28,818 nt of DNA, taken from JAGLWP01 sp964406515 (GTDB lineage: Archaea; Nanobdellota; Nanobdellia; Pacearchaeales; GW2011-AR1). Both the position numbers and the translations under genes were made by a program. Below are positions 22,558 to 28,818 of the stretch, piece after piece; position 1 is the stretch's first letter; every line of letters begins with the position of its first letter. The DNA is taken from positions 1 through 28,818 of the forward strand of contig CAYORV010000009.1 in assembly GCA_964406515.1 (NCBI GenBank), in the 5' to 3' direction. The notes under the pieces are model-generated. The model made no database searches and was not told the DNA's origin. It saw nothing but the letters and a program-made list of their open reading frames with translations.

Positions 22558-23820
22558 TTCCACATCCAATCCAACAATTCCCATTTCTTTCATCCTCTTA
22601 TTATTTTTAACTTCCCACTTTTCAATAAATTCTTTAATATCAAAATTAATCTTTTTCTTAGCATAAACTTTATGATTTTTGATAAACGCTTTCACATGTT
22701 CTTTCTTAAACTTTTTCACATTATTAATGTCTGTTATCATCGGACCATCGTATAACATTTCTCCACGATTTTTAACAACAAAAAAAGATTTTGCTAATTT
22801 TCCATCTTTGTATTCAAACCCATCATTCTTAATTTCAAAAAATCTTTCCATCTCTCCCCTAAGATGTTTATTGAATTTCAATAATTTGCTTCCAGCAATA
22901 TCGCCGGATTGCCGATTTGTTTTGATTTTCAAACTCAAGAATTCAAATCCTTTCTTTTTAGCATTTGCTTTTATTTTTTCAAAATCAATTTCCTGAATCT
23001 TGAAAAAATTAACAGAGGGATTTTTCAAAAAATCTTTACAAACTTTTTTGAACTTTTCAAAAGTTTCTTCTGATAAAGCTGCAGCAACATTTCTTTGTTT
23101 GTAAGTAGGATCAATAAGAACAATAGGAGATTTCAATTTCGAACTATTAATATCCATCATGACCTGGGGTTTATTTCTATACTGTTTCTCAGTATCTATA
23201 ATAACTTTATCTTTTGATTTAGCCATCTCTCTAATAAATTTAAGAAAACTTTTGTAATGATAAACTAATAATTCCAAAGAATATCCCGAGAATCCATTGA
23301 TATATGATTCTGCACCATAACAATTATTGGCATAACAAAAAACCTTAGCCAATCTTATTTCATCCAAAAGTTTTTTAGTCCTAACTTTTTTATTCATGTA
23401 CTTGACATGGGAATAAGACAAGTCAGTAATATTTTGTGCATCTTTTGGCTTTGTTACTTTAACAACAGGAATTATTTCAAAGAAAATATCTTTAGTCACT
23501 GTTACCTGAAAATAATCTCGAGAACCATGAACAAGATTGGCACCAAATTCTCTTAATGCTTTTTCTGTAAGCTTAGAAATATCTTTACCCTTGACAAATC
23601 GCACAAAGATATCAATATCATAATTATTCTTCCGAATCATAGTGTTTTTTGCATAACTTCCCCCAACAAAAATCTCTGCATTTATTTTCAACTTTTTCAA
23701 ACTCTTTTCAAATTTAGCCAAAAATTCTTTCAAGGATGATTTTATCAAATCCATATCTTCATCAGAAGGATTGACATTTTTCAATACCTCTTTTAATACA
23801 GAACTAATTGTCTGTTTCAT
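22552..23820 (-). CDS. cca: Class I (archaeal) CCA-adding enzyme
   Basis: tRNA nucleotidyltransferase that builds or repairs the 3'-CCA end. The polymerase-beta-type active site is GGSYAKNTMIRKNNYDIDIFV (53-73), with metal-binding D68 and D70 and the third acid supplied by E115 in FFEIIPVVKV. The archaeal tRNA-binding parts follow: GAESYINGFSGYSLELLVYHY (about 169-189) and VLIDPTYKQRNVAAALS (about 232-248). 422 aa matches the archaeal enzyme. It is divergent from the 23871 gene, sharing a TTATAA element. Confidence 0.93.
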   Translation of the reverse strand: MKQTISSVLKEVLKNVNPSDEDMDLIKSSLKEFLAKFEKSLKKLKINAEIFVGGSYAKNTMIRKNNYDIDIFVRFVKGKDISKLTEKALREFGANLVHGSRDYFQVTVTKDIFFEIIPVVKVTKPKDAQNITDLSYSHVKYMNKKVRTKKLLDEIRLAKVFCYANNCYGAESYINGFSGYSLELLVYHYKSFLKFIREMAKSKDKVIIDTEKQYRNKPQVMMDINSSKLKSPIVLIDPTYKQRNVAAALSEETFEKFKKVCKDFLKNPSVNFFKIQEIDFEKIKANAKKKGFEFLSLKIKTNRQSGDIAGSKLLKFNKHLRGEMERFFEIKNDGFEYKDGKLAKSFFVVKNRGEMLYDGPMITDINNVKKFKKEHVKAFIKNHKVYAKKKINFDIKEFIEKWEVKNNKRMKEMGIVGLDVEQ

Positions 23821-23842
23821 AGATATTAAAGTTCAATAATAC

Positions 23843-23848
23843 TTATAA
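23843..23848. promoter_or_regulatory. Shared bidirectional TATA element
   Basis: The palindrome TTATAA is centred at 23845.5, exactly 25.5 bp from the cca start (23820, minus) and from the start at 23871 (plus). Both genes are then predicted to be leaderless from one TBP site read in both directions. No other good TATA match lies in the 50-bp spacer. Confidence 0.6.
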
Positions 23849-23870
23849 ACCTAATTAATTAATTTAGACA

Positions 23871-24308
23871 ATGACAGATACAATTGTGACTCAACCAATC
23901 TTTAAGGTTCCAGTTTGGATGTATTCATTTCTTCCTACATTTGAGAAACCCGCACGAGGAATTGAAGAAAAATCTGTTTTAGTTGAAGCAGAAAATAAAA
24001 CAAAAGCTAGATTAAGTTTAACAGAAGAACCAAGTTTTTGGAGAAATTATAATAATTTATCTCCAGAAGAAAGAAAAAAAATAAAAGCACCCCTTTTTAG
24101 ATTAAGCAGAGAAGGGAAAATTGAAAAAATCCTTGACTGTGAAAAAAGACATAAAAATAATGAAGGAGATTATACTTGCGGAAAACCAATTCATAGTTTG
24201 AGCCGTGCTGAGAGAAAATTTTATTCAAATAAAATGGATGGAGAATTTGGAATGTGTTGTATTGAAGGTTATGATTTTGGTCCAAATTGTCCTTATGATA
24301 AAAAATAA
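23871..24308 (+). CDS. Hypothetical Cys-containing protein, 145 aa
   Basis: Soluble protein beginning MTDTIVTQPIFKVPVWMYSF. The C-terminal half carries cysteines as LDCEKRHKN, DYTCGKPIH, GMCCIEG and PNCPYDKK, which could form a zinc site or disulfides. The middle region (NNLSPEERKKIKAPLFRLSREGK) is basic. I do not recognise a family. A well-placed TATA element supports it. It is convergent with oapC, with 9 bp between their stops. Confidence 0.75.
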   Translation: MTDTIVTQPIFKVPVWMYSFLPTFEKPARGIEEKSVLVEAENKTKARLSLTEEPSFWRNYNNLSPEERKKIKAPLFRLSREGKIEKILDCEKRHKNNEGDYTCGKPIHSLSRAERKFYSNKMDGEFGMCCIEGYDFGPNCPYDKK

Positions 24309-24317
24309 GTTATAAAA

Positions 24318-24737
24318 TTATTCCTCTTTCTTCCCATCAATATCCTTAATTTCTTTCAAATCTCCAACATCTCTACTCAAAGTTGTAGCCAAATCAATTA
24401 TATACTTTCCTTCCTCAAGCTTGTAAATAAGCGGTCTATCTCTTTTAAATAAATTAGGCAAATCAATTTCAAATTTTCCCGCACCAGTAACTCGCACAGA
24501 TTCTATATCTAAAATTACAGGACTATCTTCTTCTGTAATTCCTGCCATCTCCCTAATATCACTTTCAATCTGTTTTTTATCTTCTTGCGGAATTTCTATA
24601 GGATTTTCTTTGGTCTTCTCAATTTGTTCATCCCTTAGATAAAAGAAAAAATGATTACCACAATTTGCACATCCTTCTAGCAATTCCTTGCTTCCCATCT
24701 CAATAATTCTTTTACAATGTACGCATTGGTGTGGCAT
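24318..24737 (-). CDS. oapC: OapC/ArvC-like zinc-ribbon protein
   Basis: 139 aa with an N-terminal zinc ribbon (C5, C8, C23, C26: HQCVHCKR and EGCANCGNHFFFYLR). A Glu-rich linker follows, then a C-terminal beta domain (VILDIESVRVTGAGKFEIDLPNLFKRDRPLIY, then EGKYIIDLATTL). This is the archaeal DUF2072 family, named OapC (origin-associated) or ArvC (vesicle-associated). It is the third gene of the oapA-oapB-oapC set here, with its own TATA-like site about 22 bp upstream. Its biochemical role is not known to me. Confidence 0.85.
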   Translation of the reverse strand: MPHQCVHCKRIIEMGSKELLEGCANCGNHFFFYLRDEQIEKTKENPIEIPQEDKKQIESDIREMAGITEEDSPVILDIESVRVTGAGKFEIDLPNLFKRDRPLIYKLEEGKYIIDLATTLSRDVGDLKEIKDIDGKKEE

Positions 24738-24860
24738 TTTTTAATTTTGGAAACTTAATTATACCCATGACAAAATTAGAGGATGCCATAGGCATTTTTG
24801 GTTTTAATATAATTAAAAGGAAACAAAGAACTTAATAAAATTATTGGTATTTTAGAATAA

Positions 24861-25277
24861 TCAACGATTCAAAAATAATTCAATTTTTTTGGGATTTCTT
24901 TTTATTTCCTTAACAATTGTTGCAGGCCCAATGATTGTTACTGCTCCTAAATCTCCTCCAGAAAGTGCATTTGCTAAACCTTTTCCAATTTTTCTAAAAA
25001 ATCCCATATCCCCATTTCCAGAAATTACTGCAAGCTCAATGCCCTTGAAATCACTCACATGTCCCATCATAGCCATAGTGTCTCCGATAAGTCTTGTCTC
25101 TTCATTAGCCAATAATTTTCCTTGCAAAATCAAAATATTATTTCCCAAGATAATTCCTAATATTTTTTTTATTCTCTCGTTACTATTTAACTCCCTTATT
25201 TCAGAATAAGGAAGAAATTGAATTGAAAATCCTTTCAACCTTCCTAAACCATTGTTCCCCTTTTTTTTCTTACTCAT
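24861..25277 (-). CDS. oapB: OapB/ArvB-like protein (DUF2073)
   Basis: 138 aa beginning with a basic MSKKKKGNN segment, then FSIQFLPYSEIRELNSNERI, LQGKLLANEETRLIGDTMAMMG and FKGIELAVISG near the C-terminal third. This pattern is that of the archaeal DUF2073/OapB (ArvB) family. It usually neighbours the OapA GTPase and the OapC zinc ribbon, as here. The gene lies 39 bp after oapA. Function is inferred from the association only. Confidence 0.85.
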   Translation of the reverse strand: MSKKKKGNNGLGRLKGFSIQFLPYSEIRELNSNERIKKILGIILGNNILILQGKLLANEETRLIGDTMAMMGHVSDFKGIELAVISGNGDMGFFRKIGKGLANALSGGDLGAVTIIGPATIVKEIKRNPKKIELFLNR

Positions 25278-25316
25278 TTTATAATAAAATAAACACGCTT
25301 TTTAACCTTTACGACC

Positions 25317-25958
25317 TCACACCTTTTTAGCTAATTTAAAAATTGATTCATAAAATTCTTCCAAGTTAGTTCCATATTTTGCACTAATTCCAATTACATC
25401 ATATTCAGGAAACGCCGCCTCTATTTTTTTCTTGTCTACTTTTTTCAAATCAATTTTATTTGCAACAATTAATACAGGAATTTTTCTTGCTACAAGATTT
25501 CCAATAATCGTTATATTTACTTGATTATAGGGGTTTTCAGTTCCATCCAAAACAACCACAACAATATCCATGTCATCAAGCCATTTAATTGATTCAATAA
25601 CCCCTTCTGTTGCTTCTTTCGCTCTTTTCTTAGCTTGTTTTTTCTTCACCTTATATTTCAAGAAATCTTCATAATCTATTTTTGTAGCAATTCCAGGAGT
25701 ATCAATCATTTTGAAAACCATTTTTTTCCCTTTGAAATCTATTTCAACTTTTTCCTTGAATTGCACATTTCTTGTTTCATGCGGAACTTTACTTACACTC
25801 CCTATTTCCTCACCAGTGAAATCCTTGCATATTCTATTGGCTAGACTTGTCTTTCCTGCATTCGGAGGCCCATAGAATCCTAGTTTTACCTCTCCCCGGT
25901 CTTTAAAAATATTTGAAAAAATTCTTTTGAAAAAATTCTTTAAAATTTTAATCACCAT
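25317..25958 (-). CDS. oapA: OapA/ArvA Era-like GTPase
   Basis: 213-aa small GTPase. G1 is GFYGPPNAGKTSLANRI (residues 27-43), followed by the family's SVSKVPHETRNVQ, G3 DTPG, G4 NKID and G5 ISAKYG. An amphipathic basic N-terminus (MVIKILKNFFKRIFSNIFKD) could touch membrane. It belongs to the archaeal Era-like group called OapA, also ArvA. From memory, ArvA is required for extracellular-vesicle production in Haloferax volcanii. TTTATAAA at 25980-25987 is centred 25.5 bp before the ATG. It heads the oapABC set. Confidence 0.87.
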   Translation of the reverse strand: MVIKILKNFFKRIFSNIFKDRGEVKLGFYGPPNAGKTSLANRICKDFTGEEIGSVSKVPHETRNVQFKEKVEIDFKGKKMVFKMIDTPGIATKIDYEDFLKYKVKKKQAKKRAKEATEGVIESIKWLDDMDIVVVVLDGTENPYNQVNITIIGNLVARKIPVLIVANKIDLKKVDKKKIEAAFPEYDVIGISAKYGTNLEEFYESIFKLAKKV

Positions 25959-25979
25959 ATATTAGATTTGTTATTTCTC

Positions 25980-25987
25980 TTTATAAA
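25980..25987 (-). promoter_or_regulatory. TATA box of oapA
   Basis: TTTATAAA is centred 25.5 bp upstream of the oapA ATG at 25958; leaderless start predicted. Confidence 0.6.
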
Positions 25988-26049
25988 TATTTCAGTAATA
26001 AAACCTCTAAATTAAAAAAATATCTTTTTCGGCTGATTTTATTAAAATC

Positions 26050-28713
26050 TTATTTAGGACCAGTTCTTGACTGACTATCTGGAATTCTTCCTTGAGGAAC
26101 ACTTTTTTTCTCAAGTTTCTTTATTGGGATTTCTGGCATTCCAGTTCTCTTCCCAGCATGTTTCCTTGTAGCATATCTCACCTGTTCAGAGGTCCATCCG
26201 ACATTCTTTAATTTTGATACAATTTCTTTTTCAGTTAATCCTCTTTTTTTAGCAGTTTCAATCCAGTTAAAAAGATTATAAAGATTATTCTTATTCTTGA
26301 ATAAATAATTTTCATATTTTCTCTTATACCATGTTTGAAGAATAATCCAAAATATTGCACCGATTATAAATAATAAAATAATTATTAAGATGTAAAGAAC
26401 CCATCTTTTTAATTTTCCATCCTCTTCAAGAGGACTCCATTCAAAATCAACAAGTGAAAGTTCGCTAATCTCTGGTGCAACAAAAAGTGGCAAGTCAATA
26501 AAATCAATATCTTCTGTTGTTGAAAAAACAATCTTTTTCGATTCTTCTATAAGAGGAAAATATACATATCCTAACATTTCTTCTTCAAAATATTCTCTTT
26601 CAAATGTCAATCCATCAACATCCTTAAGAATAATATATCCATCTCCTTCAGACCCAGCCTTCTTTGTTATGTCTACTTCAAAAAATTTCAACAACGGTTC
26701 ACTATAATCATTTAATACAGAAGTTATTTCTTTATATGTTACAGTTATGTCTACGTTTTCAACATTCCAGCCTAAGATAGAATTAATATATTTGCTTTCT
26801 TTCGAACTATCATAATTTTCTCCAGTAATATCTGCTAAAATATCAACATTAACTTTGCTTTTCTGGGGATAAAAAATAATTGAATTTGCAATAGAACTTT
26901 GAAAAATCATTTGCGGAACTTCGATACTTTGCAAAATTTGTAAAACAGCTTGATAGTCATCTTCAGTTGTAGCCGCAATATTATCTGTTTCAGCCTTATC
27001 TAATTTAGTTTCAATCTCTTCTAGATTTAATGTTTGATTTATGATTTCAACTTCAAACACCGAAAAATTATTTAGTTGGTCTTGGATAATTCCTAAACCT
27101 AGTTTCTTTTCTTGTAAAAGAGTTCCTGTAACTTCTGAAGCAGACCCAACATTAATTACAAAATTTTTGCTTGAAGTTCCGCCGTCCACATCATTAACCT
27201 TTACCTTTAAATTATAGGTTCCTAATGATTCATAAGCATAGGTTATTGTATTTGTTTCTGTATCTTCCATATCCCCATTTCCAAAATCCCATTCATATGA
27301 AGAAATATTTTTTTCTGATTCAATTTTCACAACAAAGATAGTAGAATAATTTGCAGCAGTAGTAGCAGTATTTAGAGATTTTATTATTGGAACTTTTTCA
27401 ATAGATATTTCCTCTGAAAAAATTTCCTCTTCGTTAAAACTTAGCGAGATAGTGTGATCACCATAATCACTTGGAACCCCAAATTCTCCCGAATCAATTT
27501 TAAGTTTTTGCATATCTGCATTTATCTTTGCAGGAGTTTCTTCTAAGTCATACAATTCATTTGCTATTCTAACTGCATTGGAAGTATAAGAAAGACTCGG
27601 ATTTGAAATAGTAATATCTTGATTTACCCTAGAAGTAATTTTTATTGGAATAATACAATCATCAGGGCATTGATTATCATAATTTAAAGAAAGATAATCT
27701 TCAATATAAGTTTCTATATCAGTTACATCCCCTCCAATAGAATCAAGCTCTGCACTATCCAAAACAAAATCACCAACAGGAGCATATTTTCCTGGCTTTG
27801 CAAATATGTCAAAATCAATATCATATTCATCAAAAATTCCTGAAAAACCACACAAGGGTTCAATCTCTTCAGAATTTATCTCATATTTTCGATCATCAGC
27901 AGAATCTGTTGTTTTTATACACACTATATAATCTCTCTGTTCTTTTACCATGAAATCTAAATCTTTATAATCTAAGGGAACACAATTTATTTCTCCTGTT
28001 CCAGAAGCACTCGCAACACAAGAACCATATTCATCTCCATCTCCATTAAGACTTTCAATAGTCATATCAAAACTAACATCCTTTTCTGTTCCAATTACAT
28101 TAGCTCCAATTTCAACATTTGGTGAAGCAGGAACAGTAATCTTTTCACAATATTCTGTATTAACTATCCATACTTCTTCTTCATTATTTACATAGCATCC
28201 ATAATCCGCAGCTCCAAACTCTCCTGAAGCTGTATGGGGTTGCCATTCTGTATCATTATTATTTAAGAGGTTTATATCTAACTGAGAAACAATTGACTCA
28301 GGAGCATTACTAGATATGTCCATTGAAAAATCCGAAACTTCGCTTATAGAACCAGATAATTTAAATCCCAAAATTACAAATTCTCCTGCATCCAAGGTGA
28401 TTATCTTTGTTGCTTCTGGAGTACTTGGATCATAATTTGAAATACAAGTTAAAGGTTCACAAGTATGAACAAAATCACTATCTCCATTTATCAAAGTTAT
28501 TAATGTTGCAGTGTCGCCCTCTGAACTTTCAAAAACAGACTTTGATGGTTCTTCAGTCAAACTTATGTTTATCCATCCTCTTAATGTGTTTTCTGGCCCA
28601 TATTTATAATCAATAGAGTGAGTCAATTCTCCAAGAGTAAAACTAGCAGAAATAAAACTAAAAATTAAAACAATGCCCAATAAAAGAAACAAAACCATAC
28701 CCCTTTTTTTCAT
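26050..28713 (-). CDS. Large PKD-containing surface protein with C-terminal membrane anchor
   Basis: 887 aa. Residues 1-24 are a secretion signal (KKRG then a hydrophobic run LFLLLGIVLIFSFISA). A long Asp/Glu/Ser-rich extracellular part with scattered Cys follows. It contains a PKD-type Ig-like domain (YEWDFGNGDMEDTETN, then YAYESLGTYNLKVKVND), about residues 455-530. Residues 770-795 form the only other membrane helix (RWVLYILIIILLFIIGAIFW). The 92-residue cytoplasmic tail begins with basic KRK and includes a helical module, AKKRGLTEKEIVSKLKNVGW with EQVRYATRK, similar to the N-terminus of the protein at 10444. It is likely involved in cell-surface contact or architecture; this is inferred from the domains. 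Promoter: TTTATAAA at 28735-28742. Confidence 0.88.
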   Translation of the reverse strand: MKKRGMVLFLLLGIVLIFSFISASFTLGELTHSIDYKYGPENTLRGWINISLTEEPSKSVFESSEGDTATLITLINGDSDFVHTCEPLTCISNYDPSTPEATKIITLDAGEFVILGFKLSGSISEVSDFSMDISSNAPESIVSQLDINLLNNNDTEWQPHTASGEFGAADYGCYVNNEEEVWIVNTEYCEKITVPASPNVEIGANVIGTEKDVSFDMTIESLNGDGDEYGSCVASASGTGEINCVPLDYKDLDFMVKEQRDYIVCIKTTDSADDRKYEINSEEIEPLCGFSGIFDEYDIDFDIFAKPGKYAPVGDFVLDSAELDSIGGDVTDIETYIEDYLSLNYDNQCPDDCIIPIKITSRVNQDITISNPSLSYTSNAVRIANELYDLEETPAKINADMQKLKIDSGEFGVPSDYGDHTISLSFNEEEIFSEEISIEKVPIIKSLNTATTAANYSTIFVVKIESEKNISSYEWDFGNGDMEDTETNTITYAYESLGTYNLKVKVNDVDGGTSSKNFVINVGSASEVTGTLLQEKKLGLGIIQDQLNNFSVFEVEIINQTLNLEEIETKLDKAETDNIAATTEDDYQAVLQILQSIEVPQMIFQSSIANSIIFYPQKSKVNVDILADITGENYDSSKESKYINSILGWNVENVDITVTYKEITSVLNDYSEPLLKFFEVDITKKAGSEGDGYIILKDVDGLTFEREYFEEEMLGYVYFPLIEESKKIVFSTTEDIDFIDLPLFVAPEISELSLVDFEWSPLEEDGKLKRWVLYILIIILLFIIGAIFWIILQTWYKRKYENYLFKNKNNLYNLFNWIETAKKRGLTEKEIVSKLKNVGWTSEQVRYATRKHAGKRTGMPEIPIKKLEKKSVPQGRIPDSQSRTGPK

Positions 28714-28734
28714 GAATATAATAACAAAATATCT

Positions 28735-28742
28735 TTTATAAA
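28735..28742 (-). promoter_or_regulatory. TATA box of the surface protein gene
   Basis: TTTATAAA is centred 25.5 bp before the ATG at 28713, predicting a leaderless message for a secreted protein. Confidence 0.6.
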
Positions 28743-28753
28743 TATTATCTCTT

Positions 28754-28818
28754 CTATTTATCCTTCTTTCTTTTGAAAATTAGTGAAACATAAATTAATG
28801 CAATTACTGTAAGAGTTG
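28754..28818 (-). CDS. C-terminal end of a membrane protein (cut by window edge)
   Basis: The minus-strand frame entering at the right edge reads TLTVIALIYVSLIFKRKKDK and stops at TAG (28754-28756). A hydrophobic helix followed by a basic tail is typical of a C-terminal membrane anchor. Only about 20 residues are visible, so the family cannot be named. It ends 41 bp upstream of the surface-protein start, suggesting a run of envelope genes continuing beyond the window. Confidence 0.55.
   Translation of the reverse strand, partial: TLTVIALIYVSLIFKRKKDK

Noticed and set aside
24767..24835. Plus-strand 22-codon ORF (MTKLEDAIGIFGFN...) and hairpin ATGCC-ATA-GGCAT followed by a T-run at 24783-24799
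   Set aside because: The peptide looks coding-like, but there is no TATA box at a usable distance and no upstream plus-strand gene for a terminator to serve. Left as possible relic only.

Overview
The window is a gene-dense, AT-rich chromosomal segment of an archaeon. The evidence is a proteasome alpha subunit, SBDS, three exosome subunits, RpoK, archaeal uS2, Pop5, aCPSF1, Mre11/Rad50 with a CPTC zinc hook, a class I CCA-adding enzyme, a presenilin-like protease and the OapABC/ArvABC trio. The AT bias, compact overlapping genes, shortened proteins (90-aa Pop5, 682-aa Rad50) and fermentation-type genes (enolase and a 2-oxoacid:ferredoxin oxidoreductase) fit a DPANN lineage such as Woesearchaeota or Pacearchaeota. 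That placement is an inference, because no rRNA gene is present.

Layout. Positions 1-707 hold no intact gene: a short GC-rich opening segment, three tandem stem-loops (173-276) and a frameshifted gene remnant (447-663, minus). A stand-alone LigD-type 3'-phosphoesterase follows at 708-1205. From 7929 down to 1246 on the minus strand runs one long set of genes: psmA, SBDS, rrp4, rrp41, an unrecognised 97-aa gene, rrp42, rpoK, enolase, rps2 and a small 80-aa gene. This joins the archaeal proteasome-exosome superoperon to the classic rpoK-eno-rps2 block. Positions 8058-8408 are an uncertain ORF or structured RNA next to pop5. A plus-strand stretch (8795-11810) carries a small unknown gene, aRNase J, a membrane protein, an Mtq2/HemK-like methyltransferase and another small gene. 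KorB and a gamma-alpha fused KorA lie on the minus strand (11811-14134). The plus strand then carries mre11-rad50, psmB, aCPSF1, a presenilin-like protease and a TrmB-family regulator flanked by two small genes (14212-22388). The minus-strand cca gene follows, divergent from a small Cys-containing gene. The last part, all minus strand, is oapC, oapB and oapA, a large PKD-containing surface protein and the tail of another membrane protein cut by the window edge.

How the genes fit together. The window concentrates RNA turnover and processing: 3'-5' exosome, 5'-3' aRNase J, aCPSF1 termination nuclease, Pop5 of RNase P and CCA addition. It also carries protein turnover (both 20S proteasome subunits and an intramembrane protease), ribosome maturation and translation (SBDS, uS2, Mtq2-like) and DNA repair (Mre11-Rad50, phosphoesterase). 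Most transcription-unit starts have a TATA-like box centred about 25-26 bp before the start codon, which indicates leaderless mRNAs. Internal genes instead use stop/start overlaps or Shine-Dalgarno-like motifs.

Most worth following up: a 39-nt GC-rich, palindrome-bearing, in-frame insertion in enolase; an apparent AUU start codon for the presenilin-like protease; a TTATAA element exactly midway between two divergent start codons; a shared helical module in two membrane proteins; the unknown gene inside the exosome operon; the structured 8058-8408 region; and the tandem hairpins near the left edge.
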